A stretch of DNA of 64,000 bases from an uncultured Pseudomonadales bacterium (GTDB lineage Bacteria; Pseudomonadota; Gammaproteobacteria; Pseudomonadales; Pseudohongiellaceae), in the NCBI GenBank assembly GCA_943789335.1, contig CALSTS010000006.1, positions 219,501 to 283,500 on the forward strand, in the 5' to 3' direction. The translations under genes and the position numbers were made by a program. The notes beneath the pieces are model-generated. The model searched no databases and was not told where the DNA came from. It saw only the letters and a list, made by a program, of their open reading frames with translations. Positions 26,995-36,139 of the stretch are shown here, one piece after another. The first letter of the stretch is position 1; the number at the start of each line of letters is the position of its first letter.

Positions 26995-29208
26995 ATGAAA
27001 TTTAAGACTTTTTTAATATTTGCCATTTTGGTTTTCATCTCAAGCCGCTCGCTTTATGCGCAAGCCCAATCAGCAGGCGGAATTACTCAAAATTTTGAGC
27101 GCACACAAACTCAAATAAGTTCTACTACTTTAACACCTGTTCTAGATGGCGTGTTGGATGATGAAATCTGGCAACAAGCCACATTAATTTCTGATTTTCA
27201 TCAAACAACGCCGGTTGATCATGGTGCTCCCACACAAAGAACTGAAGTTTATGTGACCTATTCGCAGAATTACTTTTATGTGGGTGCTCGCATGTATGAA
27301 ACCGAGGCATCAGAAATAAGCGCACGTCAGTTAATTCAGGGTCAATCAACAGGCTTTGACGACAGTGTTGGGATTTTTCTAGATTCATTCAATAATTCCA
27401 GGACTGGTTTTTTTTTCTCGTCTAATCCAAATGGAATACGCAATGAAGGCGTGTGGGAATCTGCCAGCACTTTCAACGATGACTGGAGTGGTATCTGGCA
27501 AGTAGAAGCTCGAATCGATGAAGAAGGCTGGGTTGCAGAATTTGCGATTCCATTTACCACATTGAACTTTGATCCTGCTACAGATACATGGGGTTTCAAT
27601 GTGATTCGAGAGCGGCCTAGTATTAATGAAAACATGGCCTGGTCTTCGTTTAATCGTAGTACAAACCCGTCAACGGCTGGCCAAGTTTCAGGGATTAGAA
27701 ATATTAGACAAGGCTTAGGTTTAGATGTCATTCCTTCTATTACTGTGGCAAATAAAGATGACCAGGTTGGAGGCACATCTGATTCCAGATTTGATCCATC
27801 TCTCGATGTTTTTTATAAATTTACGCCGAATCTAACAGGAGCCTTAACCTTAAACACAGACTTTTCAGCCACGGAAGTGGATGACGTTCAAGTAAACTTA
27901 ACTCGTTTCTCTCTATCTTTCCCTGAAAAGCGTGATTTCTTTTTGCAGGATTCTGAAATTTTTACTTTTGGAGACAGACCAGGATTTGGTGGTAGTGGCC
28001 CAAGTGATGCGGATCCCTTTTATTCCAGAAGAATTGGTCTTGACCCTCGAACGGGTCAACCAGTTGACATTGATGTAGGTGGCAAGCTTGCAGGTCGAGT
28101 GGGCGATTACAGTGTTGGTATGTTAGCAGTGCAACAAGGTGATCAAGCCAGTCTGGCTGGGCAGAACGTTTTCATTGGCAGGGTTACTCGCAATATTCTT
28201 AATGAATCTCGAGTCGGTTTAATTTTTACAGAAGGTGACCCGAACAGTGAAACAGATAATTCTGTTGTCGGGACCGATTTTTCTTATCGAAATACTCGTT
28301 TTTCTGATTCTCATACGCTTACTGGAAATCTAAATTATCAGCAAACAGATACCGAGGGTCTTGATGGGGATGATAAGTCTTATTATGGAAGCCTGAATCT
28401 ATCAACTCAAAATACTGGTTTTAGCTATAGTGGAAACTATCGCTATGTTGGAGAAGATTACAATCCGGCATTGGGTTTTGCCAGACGTAGAGGTGTAGAG
28501 CAAGGTAGCTTAACGTTGATTGGACGCTATTTCTTGCCTGATAATCCATTTTTTCTCAGAGTCACCTCATTTGCTCGTATTACTCGAACTGAAACCCTTG
28601 AAACCAAACAACTACAGAGCCAATCTATCTCCTGGCGTGCAGTTAATCTGCAATCTTATCGGGGCGATACGTTTTTTCTTCAGACTAGTTATGAAAAAGA
28701 AGGCTTGGAACGAGATTTTCAAATTAGGCCTGGCATAGTCATTCCAGCCGGAGAATATACTTTTAATTCTTATGAGCTGAATTGGAATTCAACTAATCGT
28801 CGTCAATTTGCACTTGATCTTGCCTATGAATGGGGTGATTTTTATGATGGCACACAAGAACAATATAGTTATGGAGTGAACTGGCGTCCAAATGAACAAA
28901 TATTACTGGAACTAAAATATCGTTTGCAGAATATTGAATTGCCTGCGGGAGATTTCGAGGTGCGTCAAATTTCCCTTGATGCGAACTATGCCTTTAATGC
29001 CAAGTGGTCATGGGTGAATATACTTCAATATGTCAATACATCAGGTAATTTAGGTATAAACAGTCGTCTGCGTTGGACACCCAGAGCCGGTGAAGACTTT
29101 TACTTAGTTGTAAATTACAACTTTGATTCGATGGCCGGTGCTTTTGAAGAGTTGAATACTAAGGATTCTGAAATAGTTCTCAAGTATACCCGCAACTTCC
29201 GCTTTTAA
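26995..29208 (+). CDS. DUF5916 outer-membrane protein with N-terminal CBM9-like domain (copy 2)
   Basis: This 737-residue paralogue has the same architecture as the preceding gene: signal peptide ('SRSLYAQAQS'), CBM9-like module, DUF5916, C-terminal barrel ending 'YTRNFRF'. Long blocks are identical ('LDGVLDDEIWQQATLISDF', 'FPEKRDFFLQDSEIF'), while the central barrel strands and loops differ. Synonymous sites are diverged, so the duplication is not recent. Both start within the same context, attgttatg. The two are probably co-transcribed. Confidence 0.85.
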   Translation: MKFKTFLIFAILVFISSRSLYAQAQSAGGITQNFERTQTQISSTTLTPVLDGVLDDEIWQQATLISDFHQTTPVDHGAPTQRTEVYVTYSQNYFYVGARMYETEASEISARQLIQGQSTGFDDSVGIFLDSFNNSRTGFFFSSNPNGIRNEGVWESASTFNDDWSGIWQVEARIDEEGWVAEFAIPFTTLNFDPATDTWGFNVIRERPSINENMAWSSFNRSTNPSTAGQVSGIRNIRQGLGLDVIPSITVANKDDQVGGTSDSRFDPSLDVFYKFTPNLTGALTLNTDFSATEVDDVQVNLTRFSLSFPEKRDFFLQDSEIFTFGDRPGFGGSGPSDADPFYSRRIGLDPRTGQPVDIDVGGKLAGRVGDYSVGMLAVQQGDQASLAGQNVFIGRVTRNILNESRVGLIFTEGDPNSETDNSVVGTDFSYRNTRFSDSHTLTGNLNYQQTDTEGLDGDDKSYYGSLNLSTQNTGFSYSGNYRYVGEDYNPALGFARRRGVEQGSLTLIGRYFLPDNPFFLRVTSFARITRTETLETKQLQSQSISWRAVNLQSYRGDTFFLQTSYEKEGLERDFQIRPGIVIPAGEYTFNSYELNWNSTNRRQFALDLAYEWGDFYDGTQEQYSYGVNWRPNEQILLELKYRLQNIELPAGDFEVRQISLDANYAFNAKWSWVNILQYVNTSGNLGINSRLRWTPRAGEDFYLVVNYNFDSMAGAFEELNTKDSEIVLKYTRNFRF

Positions 29209-29256
29209 AGCTAGCGCGCTCGGTAATGCTTTGTTAGAAAATTAATTTCACTTAGT

Positions 29257-29335
29257 CACTTACTGCTTGTAAGCTCCTTCGCAAAATAAAACTTCCGCCT
29301 CGCCTAAGCAAACCTAAACTTCGCTCGTAACGCTC
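29257..29335. repeat. Dispersed intergenic repeat, copy A
   Basis: The segment runs from cacttac...gtaag (29257-29273) to aacgctc (29329-29335). The same frame of short blocks, cacttac, gtaag, 'aacct' and aacgctc, recurs at 43689-43757 after queA. Conservation is partial, so this is a candidate repeat family, not a proven one. It follows the stop of the second DUF5916 gene. Confidence 0.4.
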
Positions 29336-29489
29336 TTTATATATGTGATTTCTAGAATCATTTCGATAAAATTACCAAGGTCTACTTTCTATTTCTATCC
29401 AAAGCCGACTTTGGCTGTATTTTAAATTAATGATGTTAAAATTCCTGTTATCGACCCAAAGCGGTCATAAAAGAATAAGGAGCAAGAAG

Positions 29490-29609
29490 GTGGAAACGTT
29501 GGCGATAATTGGGTTTATTTTTGGTTTGGCGGCACTTGGGAAAGTTTTGTTGCTTGAAAAACAACTGAAAGAAAAGGGAGTTCTAGAACAGGATGACAAA
29601 GAAGAGTAA
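29490..29609 (+). CDS. 39-residue single-pass membrane protein
   Basis: A GTG at 29490 preceded by aaggag (29477-29482, 7-nt spacing) opens a 39-codon frame: one hydrophobic helix ('LAIIGFIFGLAALGKVLLL') then a charged tail ending 'EQDDKEE'. The layout of N-terminal anchor plus acidic/basic cytoplasmic tail is typical of small membrane proteins in marine gammaproteobacteria. Function is unknown. It stands alone between the DUF5916 pair and the alkylsulfatase-like gene. Confidence 0.6.
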   Translation: METLAIIGFIFGLAALGKVLLLEKQLKEKGVLEQDDKEE

Positions 29610-29877
29610 TTCATGAGCCAGTTAGTAATCGTTACAACACGCTTCATTAAAGTGTCTATCAATCCCTTGTACTATAAGTGATTCAAAAAAATATAAGCCA
29701 ATACGTAATGAAAATATATACGAATTAAAAGATAAATAAATATTGTCTGTTATTGGCCGAAAAGAGACTAAACTGAATGTCCGCTATCGAGCCAAAGCAG
29801 TTATTAAATAACGTTGTGAACTTGACGAGAAATAACTAAACCCAGAACCCAAATTAAGTGTAGTTAAAGGAACGCAT

Positions 29878-31278
29878 ATGTATGTATTCAAGAAGATGTT
29901 ATTCATATTAGTTTTTGGTGTCGGGTTAATTATTCAAGCTTTTGCGCAACAACCGAGTGAAGCTACCCAACGCCTATTAGAAAGAAACCAAATGTTTGAG
30001 CCTCAAATAATTGAGGTGTCGGAAAATGTTTATAGTGCTGTCGGCTATCAGGTGTCTACTAGCGCGATGATTGTGGGAGATGATGGAATAATTATTATTG
30101 ATCCCGGTATTACGACTCCCTTAACTGAAAATGTTCGAGACGCTTATAGAGAGATTACAGACAAGCCCGTTAAAGCAATCATCTATACACATGCTCATGG
30201 AGACCATACAAATGGTGCCAGTGTTTACTATTCAGAAGGTGTGCAAATTTGGGCTCGTAGTAATTATGGTTCTGAAGCCAAATTAGCTCAAGATAATGGT
30301 TATGTAGGTGGAGTCCGGCCTTCAAACACTCAAGGCTTTGATTTGTTGCCTGAACAAAAAATAGGTATCGGTGTCGGTATCCCGCCAACAAACCGTCCAA
30401 ACCTTGGTGCGACGTTGATGGCAGATGGTGCAGAACCTTCCCAGGTGCCACCACCTCCTTCAGGTACTATAGAGCCAACTCATACTTTTGATGGCGAACG
30501 TCAAATTCTGGATATTGCCGGCATCCATCTTGAACTAGTAAAAGCGCCTGGCGAAACTGACGACCAGTTGTATGTCTGGTATCCCCAAGGGCGTGTGGTT
30601 TTTGCTGGAGATAATTTTTACCAATCCTGGCCAAATACTTACCCTTTGCGTGGCACAGCTAGACGGTCAATTCGTGATTGGATAAACAGCCTTGATTCCA
30701 TGGTCCAAGAACAGCCTGAAGTTGTTGTTCCTGGGCATACAACGCCAATGCAAAATGCAGTTACGGTGTTGAGTAATTATCGAGATGCATTGCAGTGGGT
30801 ATTAGATCGTACTGTCGAGGGAGCTCTTGATAAATTAACTGCTGATGAATTAATTGAGTACACAAGATTACCAGAAGAACTGGCCGACTTAGATTACCTT
30901 CAGGATTATTACGGCAGTCGCTGGGGCACGGTAAGAGATATTTATGCACAGGAATTAGGCTGGTTTGATGGGGATGTACTTAACCTGCATCGCGAAAGCC
31001 CAATGCAACAAGCGCAGCGTGTGGTTGAATTGCTCGGCGGTGTTGATGGCTTAGCAATTAAAGCTAGTGAAGCATTAAATAATGGTGATTCCTTAGGTGC
31101 TGCACAATTAGCTGATGCTTGGACTAAGCTTGTTCCTAATTCTGCCGAAGCATGGTCGATTATGGCGGAAGCATTAACTATTATTGCTGAACAGACTTTT
31201 AATGCACCTGCTCGTAATTACACTTTTTCATCTGCTAACCGAGCTCGAAGAGTGGCAGAAGGCTTAGCAGAAGAATAA
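29878..31278 (+). CDS. Secreted alkylsulfatase-like metallo-beta-lactamase-fold hydrolase
   Basis: The 466-residue precursor has a signal peptide ('LIIQAFAQ'). The MBL domain carries the zinc motif HAHGDH (105-110), further ligands in 'KAPGETDDQLYVWYP' and 'VFAGDNFYQSWPN', and 'VVPGHTTP'. The C-terminal part has the alkyl-sulfatase dimerisation signature 'YYGSRWGTVRDIYAQELGWF'. It resembles SdsA1/BDS1-type enzymes, which cleave sulfate from alkyl sulfates. The usual C-terminal SCP2-like domain appears shortened or absent. Relatives with other substrates exist. It is likely monocistronic. Confidence 0.83.
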   Translation: MYVFKKMLFILVFGVGLIIQAFAQQPSEATQRLLERNQMFEPQIIEVSENVYSAVGYQVSTSAMIVGDDGIIIIDPGITTPLTENVRDAYREITDKPVKAIIYTHAHGDHTNGASVYYSEGVQIWARSNYGSEAKLAQDNGYVGGVRPSNTQGFDLLPEQKIGIGVGIPPTNRPNLGATLMADGAEPSQVPPPPSGTIEPTHTFDGERQILDIAGIHLELVKAPGETDDQLYVWYPQGRVVFAGDNFYQSWPNTYPLRGTARRSIRDWINSLDSMVQEQPEVVVPGHTTPMQNAVTVLSNYRDALQWVLDRTVEGALDKLTADELIEYTRLPEELADLDYLQDYYGSRWGTVRDIYAQELGWFDGDVLNLHRESPMQQAQRVVELLGGVDGLAIKASEALNNGDSLGAAQLADAWTKLVPNSAEAWSIMAEALTIIAEQTFNAPARNYTFSSANRARRVAEGLAEE

Positions 31279-31298
31279 CCAATATAGCCAGTTTCTAT

Positions 31299-31330
31299 TA
31301 ACGTCCGCTTTTGGCCGAAAGCAGACGTTA
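31299..31330. repeat. Palindromic intergenic element after the sulfatase-like gene
   Basis: An imperfect palindrome (taacgtcCgcttt with aaagcAgacgtta, one central mismatch, ~6-nt loop) lies 20 bp past the stop at 31278. Related degenerate fragments with 'ggccgaaa' or 'gagccaaagc' cores occur near 29450, 29755, 29785 and 31485. It may act as an mRNA 3' end. Confidence 0.55.
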
Positions 31331-31941
31331 GAAGAAGTATGAAAAACTTTTTTTAAGGGCGTTTTTGTTAGCTGACCGAACCCAACGGTCTCTTAGTATG
31401 TCCTTATATTTACTCACATCCCCCCCCCCTAGGTAGGTCTAAAGGAAAGTCTATTACTTTTTATTTAATCAGGAGATCCACTATTGGCCGAAACATTTGA
31501 CTAACTACCTCAAAAGAGCATTTTCGTACACGTTAGAAGGCCATAAAAAGGGCGTTTTTAGACACGTTAAAAAGGCAAGGGAAGGGAGGTTTAAGGAAGA
31601 GGGGTGTACTGTTCTATAGAGTAGTTATATCCAAGATTTAGCTCTGTCTACATTTCAGGCTTTTAAGCACTCATTGTCATATTTAACTTCTTTTAAATCA
31701 AAGGGTTATTGTTTGTAATAACTATATTTAGAAAAACAAGTTAAATCAACAGGTTAGTATTGAATACAAATAGTATATGTATCAATAGGTTATGTTGTAA
31801 CAAGGGGTTAGACACTCATACAACTCGTCATTATTCAATATTTATACTCGTTTTCTTAAATTTATTATATTCATAACTATTTATATAATTATATAAACCT
31901 TTATAATATATAGATAATATTAATAAATATTTATAGGTATT
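31331..31941. other. Gene-free AT-rich left border of the island
   Basis: I find no convincing gene in this stretch. It holds repeat fragments of the type gcgtttttagacacgttaa (near 31356, 31521, 31553), a run of ten C (31420-31429), and a very AT-rich segment (31640-31940). No second copy of the tRNA-Leu 3' end, the expected left attachment site, could be found by eye. Confidence 0.5.
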
Positions 31942-31997
31942 TGTCGTATTTATGTATATATAGATGTCGTATTTTTGTATTGCAAAAATGTCGTATA
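31942..31997 (+). promoter_or_regulatory. Three direct repeats upstream of the toxin-antitoxin genes
   Basis: The 8-9-mer tgtcgtat(t/a) occurs at 31942-31950, 31965-31973 and 31989-31997, spaced 23 and 24 bp. A small palindrome, tttttg-tattg-caaaaa (31972-31988), sits between copies two and three. The position, just before a strong ribosome site, suits an operator for AbiEi-type autorepression; this is inference. Confidence 0.5.
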
Positions 31998-32035
31998 TTT
32001 GCTAAGTTATTTAGTAACAGGAGGAGGTAAGCCTA

Positions 32036-32449
32036 ATGGCTATAAAAAACACACTCATGGGCAGAATTTCATACCGAGTTAAACGTAACTCGGATAGTGT
32101 CTTTTTGCGTGAGGATTTTAATGATATAGGTGGTTATGATCAGGTAGGCCGAATACTCCGCGCGCTCGTTAATAATGGAGATTTAATTAAATTGGGGTAC
32201 GGTTTGTATGCCCGTACAAAGGCATCCTCTATTACTGGGAATAGAATTCCTGAAAAGAACCTCCAGAATTTAGCAGTTGAAGCATTAAAGAAGCTTAAGG
32301 TTGGAACAGTTTCAACTGAGCTAACGAAAGAATATAACTCTGGCCTTTCCACTCAAGTGCCAACTGGCAGATTAATTGCTGTAGACAAGCGATTTTCTAG
32401 AAAAATTGGCTATGATGGTAAATCTATCAGTTACGTCAATGCAGCCTAG
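32036..32449 (+). CDS. AbiEi-type antitoxin (DUF6088 family)
   Basis: The 137-residue protein matches the DUF6088/AbiEi-like antitoxin family: an N-terminal winged-helix ('GGYDQVGRILRALVNNGDLI', 'LGYGLYARTK') and a C-terminal part 'NLAVEALKKLKVGT' with 'STQVPTGRLIAVDKR'. It starts at an ATG with a very strong site, aggagg (32022-32027). It overlaps the toxin gene by 11 bp. Family members bind their promoter and counter the nucleotidyltransferase toxin in type IV systems that can also give phage abortive infection. Confidence 0.82.
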   Translation: MAIKNTLMGRISYRVKRNSDSVFLREDFNDIGGYDQVGRILRALVNNGDLIKLGYGLYARTKASSITGNRIPEKNLQNLAVEALKKLKVGTVSTELTKEYNSGLSTQVPTGRLIAVDKRFSRKIGYDGKSISYVNAA

Positions 32450-33353
32450 CTCTGAAGAAATTAAAGATGTAGCAATTGAGCTCGTCTTACCTGACGAGTT
32501 TATAGAAAAAGACTGGTACGCAGTACAACTTCTAAAGCTAATTATTGAATATCAATTTGAAGGTATACATCCCATTTTCTCGGGAGGTACAAGCTTGTCA
32601 AAAGGGTTTGGTTTAATCAAAAGGTTTTCAGAAGATTTAGATTTTAAAATCCGAATTGAAGAGGGCATAGGAAAAAAGGAACGAAGAAATTATAGAAAAG
32701 AAATTATAGAAGCAATAGATCGTAATGATTTTTTTGAAGTTGATCGAGATTCTTTGTTTAAAGGAAGTCAAAGTATGCACTTCTCTTTTTTAATTAATTA
32801 TCCAAATTTATTCGAAGGGCATAACTCCCTAAGGCCTCAATTAAAAATAGAAATGTATTTTTATGAGCCAAAATTAGAACCTCTATCGTGCTCAGTTAGG
32901 TCATTTATTAAAGAGGTCAAAGGTGAAGAGCATGAAATAAAAGCTCCTTGTGTTTCGCCCACTGAAACAGCGGCTGATAAGTGTACTGCTTTAATTTGGA
33001 AAACTCATATAAAAGATAGAAGCCAGGAGAAAGGTTCAAAATACAATGAGCCAGAAATGGTTAGGCATTTACATGATTTATGTGCGTTAGAAGATCATAT
33101 AAATAATCAAGATTTCATAAACATTGCAAAAGGAAATTTCGGAGGAGATAAAAAGAGAGGTAAAGGCCAAATAGATGATAGCAAAGGGCTTAAAGGGGCT
33201 TTGGAAAAGACAATAGAAATAATTCAATCAGATCGAGAATATATTGATGAATTTAAAATATTCGTTGACGAGGTCTCATATGCAGAGGATGCTGAAAAAA
33301 TAAGCCTTGAAAAGGCATTAGCCTCATTGATAAGAGTCTCCAAATTATTGTGA
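32439..33353 (+). CDS. AbiEii/AbiGii-type nucleotidyltransferase toxin
   Basis: I prefer the ATG at 32439, overlapping the antitoxin by 11 bp, over upstream starts that would overlap by 35 bp or more. The ~304-residue protein has the nucleotidyltransferase core 'FSGGTSLSKGFGLIKRFSED' with 'DLDF' (catalytic aspartates), and the family motif 'PCVSPTETAADKCTALIWK'. AbiEii-like toxins transfer nucleotides to tRNA or other targets and stop growth. A terminator follows. Codon use and AT content match the island rather than the core genes around it. Confidence 0.85.
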   Translation: MQPSSEEIKDVAIELVLPDEFIEKDWYAVQLLKLIIEYQFEGIHPIFSGGTSLSKGFGLIKRFSEDLDFKIRIEEGIGKKERRNYRKEIIEAIDRNDFFEVDRDSLFKGSQSMHFSFLINYPNLFEGHNSLRPQLKIEMYFYEPKLEPLSCSVRSFIKEVKGEEHEIKAPCVSPTETAADKCTALIWKTHIKDRSQEKGSKYNEPEMVRHLHDLCALEDHINNQDFINIAKGNFGGDKKRGKGQIDDSKGLKGALEKTIEIIQSDREYIDEFKIFVDEVSYAEDAEKISLEKALASLIRVSKLL

Positions 33354-33386
33354 ATGAATTAAAACTGAATAAGAAAGAAATAGAGT

Positions 33387-33412
33387 AAAGCTGCTTCTAA
33401 AGCAGCTTTTTA
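33387..33412. terminator. Bidirectional terminator between the toxin and TonB receptor genes
   Basis: The stem is 33387-33395 with 33401-33409 (9 bp, 5-nt loop). T-runs follow on the plus strand, and it is A-rich on the other side. It separates convergent genes ending at 33353 and 33425. Confidence 0.8.
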
Positions 33413-33424
33413 TTTCAGTAGATA

Positions 33425-36046
33425 TCAGAAATTTTTCCTTATTGTAATGCCGAAGGTTCTCGGTTCTCTTGGGTAGGCGCTCATTTTCCCATCCTGAAGA
33501 GGAGTATCAAAAGCGGTTCCATACCAACCCTCATCAGAGATATTTCTTGCCCATAGCATAGCAGAAAAACTATTAGGTAAGTTTAATAAAGCCCTAACAT
33601 TTAAGAAATCGGTAGAATCTTGTAGTGAGAATGGGTCGTTATTATTATTCATTATTTGATCAGAATAACTAATATACTCAGCACCAACCACTAAACTTAG
33701 ATTTCCAATTCTAAACTCTTTAGAAATATCAAAGTTTAAGTAATTATCCGCTACATTGCCCACCCGATCTCCTGATCTTGAGCAAAATCCATTAGAAGAA
33801 AATTGAGCTGCTTCGACTAAATCGCCTGTGTGAAAGATATTAGAAATTTGGCAATTTCCACTCTCAAAATTATTAAACTCTGCGTCCGTATATACATAAC
33901 CTAGTTGGATATCTAGCATATCAGCAGGAGACCACCAAGCCTCCAGCTCAAAACCTTGAACCTTCACTTTGCCAGCATTCTGCAGATTGAAAGCAGTCCC
34001 AGTAAATGTGTTGGTCTGAAGGTCATCAACTTCCATATCATATATAGTTGCATTTATTCTCAGGTTTTGGTCTGGGAAATCCCTTTTAATTCCTATTTCT
34101 ATATTTGTTGTTTCTTCAGAACCAAAAACAGGGTTGAAACCAAAACCAATCCTGTCAGTATTTGTCCCTCCTGATTTATAGCCTGTAGCATAAGATAAGT
34201 AGAGAAGAGTGTTCTCATCTGATCTCCATGAGAGCCCGATATTTCCAGACAAGTTCTCATCATCCATATCGACATCTAAATTAGGTCTGGGGCAAAATCT
34301 GTCGGAAACTGCACAATTTGCCCAGCCAGGCTGAAATACCGCATAAACAGCGGGAAGGTAGGGTGTTGGGTCCATTGATGCCAGGGTGGCATTATATGTC
34401 CCTCCTGTGCCATCTCCAGCAGGCGCTCCACTGGCTTGTGCAAGTTGCGCTAATGATATGCCAAGAGCAGCTCCAATTGCTGTTGTATTCACGTCAGATC
34501 GACTAGGAATACTTGGTGACTCAGAAAACACACTTGTCATGTCCTTGGACTCAGATGTGTATCTCAAGCCAAAATTTAACTCCAAAGAATCTGTAATATC
34601 AAAATCTATTCGACCAAAAATTGCATTAGCTGAATGATCTTGATTACTACTGTCATAGATCACACTGTTAGGTATGATTGGAGCTGCTGCTCCAGTGGTT
34701 GGGTAGCTGGTTCCATAGACAGCATTCGCAGTTGCCCAAGTTTGTGCATCAATGCTCATCAAAGCGCCAATAAGCTCAGGAGATGCTGCAGTCACGTAAG
34801 CCGGTAATCTTGGTCCCAATGTTAGGTTGTCTCTTGACTTAAGGTCTTGGCCATAAAAATATATACCAGCAAGGTAACTTAATCTTTTTGAGTCATCGCT
34901 GGTTATCCTGAATTCTTGCGACCACATTGACTGTTCAGCTATCTGATCCCTGCTTGCCAAATCTACATCAGTAAAGTCAGCATCGATTGCGTCATGAATA
35001 TCAAATTTTCTGTAAGCGGTTATGGAGGTTAAAGTGTTATCAGTTATCTCGTGATTAATTTCAAGAGAAATACCGCTGTCAGTGTTCTCCGACACAGGTA
35101 ATGAGTTCAAAGAAAGTCTATGATTTTCAAAAGAACCTGTTCTATATATAGTTCCACCTAGTGCGCTAAGGATAGCATCTGGTCCAGGTATTGCAGCTCC
35201 ATTGTCAAACCTATTGGATGCAAATAGTCCATCTTTGAGAGTAAGGGCGGCGCAGCAGGTTTCATCTATTTCTGAGTAATCCAAGATTATTCTTGCAGAT
35301 GTTCTTTCGCTGGGCTGATACAGGAATTGCTGCCTTAAACCGAATCTTGATCTGTCATTGAGCTCGCCCAACCCTACAGCATCAACCCACCCATCTCTGT
35401 AGCCTGTAAAAAAAGTAGTCCGTGCGGATATCTCAGGTGAAACATTCCAGTTTGATGCACCTTGAAAATTCGCAAGTGAATAATTACCAGCTGTAAATTG
35501 CAGATATGCATTTCTACTATCTTGTTCTGGAGCAATTGTTCTCAGAAGGAGCGCCCCTGATGCTGAATTTTTTCCAAAAAGAGTTCCCTGAGGTCCACGC
35601 AGAACCTCTACTGCCTCGATATCAGCAAGCTGATTGAATAATGAAGCTTGCCGAGCTCGATATACGCCATCGACATATAAGCCTACAGATGATTCCAGTC
35701 CAAAATTTTGAGCCCCTGTCCCAATACCGCGAATTGAGAAATTACCGGTACCAGAGCTTTGATTTGTTCCAACAGTTAAATTTGGTACGGACCACATTAG
35801 CTCTTGCACATCGTTGATAGATCTATTCTGCAGGTCTTCACCGCTTACTATCGACTCAGAAATTGGAACATCTTGAAGATTCTCATCTCTCAGCTGACCT
35901 GTAACTACTATTTCTTCTAGAGTTTGGGAATTTGCGGATGCGGCAACTATAGATAAAGAAATTAATGAGACTATTTTGCTAAGTTTGGAACATGAAAATC
36001 TATGATTCACGCTTTCAATAACTGCAAAAAATTTTTTTCTATTCAC
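33425..36046 (-). CDS. TonB-dependent receptor carried by the island
   Basis: The 873-residue protein has a long basic N-terminus, then a signal helix to 'AASANSQ', and a TonB-box/plug region ('LEEIVVTGQLRDENLQDVPI', 'FSIRGIGTGAQNF', 'VEVLRGPQGTLFGKNSASGA'). A beta-barrel follows, ending 'TFGITIRKNF'. It belongs to the same broad class as the receptor at 3431 but is not a close copy. No transporter or enzyme partner lies next to it, so the ligand is unknown. Carriage on an island with an integrase suggests a niche-related uptake trait or a phage-exposed surface protein. Confidence 0.9.
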   Translation of the reverse strand: MNRKKFFAVIESVNHRFSCSKLSKIVSLISLSIVAASANSQTLEEIVVTGQLRDENLQDVPISESIVSGEDLQNRSINDVQELMWSVPNLTVGTNQSSGTGNFSIRGIGTGAQNFGLESSVGLYVDGVYRARQASLFNQLADIEAVEVLRGPQGTLFGKNSASGALLLRTIAPEQDSRNAYLQFTAGNYSLANFQGASNWNVSPEISARTTFFTGYRDGWVDAVGLGELNDRSRFGLRQQFLYQPSERTSARIILDYSEIDETCCAALTLKDGLFASNRFDNGAAIPGPDAILSALGGTIYRTGSFENHRLSLNSLPVSENTDSGISLEINHEITDNTLTSITAYRKFDIHDAIDADFTDVDLASRDQIAEQSMWSQEFRITSDDSKRLSYLAGIYFYGQDLKSRDNLTLGPRLPAYVTAASPELIGALMSIDAQTWATANAVYGTSYPTTGAAAPIIPNSVIYDSSNQDHSANAIFGRIDFDITDSLELNFGLRYTSESKDMTSVFSESPSIPSRSDVNTTAIGAALGISLAQLAQASGAPAGDGTGGTYNATLASMDPTPYLPAVYAVFQPGWANCAVSDRFCPRPNLDVDMDDENLSGNIGLSWRSDENTLLYLSYATGYKSGGTNTDRIGFGFNPVFGSEETTNIEIGIKRDFPDQNLRINATIYDMEVDDLQTNTFTGTAFNLQNAGKVKVQGFELEAWWSPADMLDIQLGYVYTDAEFNNFESGNCQISNIFHTGDLVEAAQFSSNGFCSRSGDRVGNVADNYLNFDISKEFRIGNLSLVVGAEYISYSDQIMNNNNDPFSLQDSTDFLNVRALLNLPNSFSAMLWARNISDEGWYGTAFDTPLQDGKMSAYPREPRTFGITIRKNF

Positions 36047-36139
36047 AGGGGTTTCCTCAATATGTAAAAGTCTTCTTTTTATTGTCTCAGTTACAGAAAA
36101 TGCTTACAACTAGTTAATCATTGATATTGCAATTCGTTA

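Noticed and set aside
31942..31997. CRISPR array
   Set aside because: Only three 9-bp repeats with short spacers and no cas genes; no array was seen anywhere in the window.
31279..32035. Left attachment site (copy of the tRNA-Leu 3' end)
   Set aside because: No stretch resembling the tRNA 3' end sequence was found by eye; the left boundary stays undefined.
32406..32438. Upstream start for the AbiEii toxin
   Set aside because: Starts in this stretch would overlap the antitoxin by up to 44 bp; the ATG at 32439 gives a normal 11-bp overlap, and conserved sequence begins after it.
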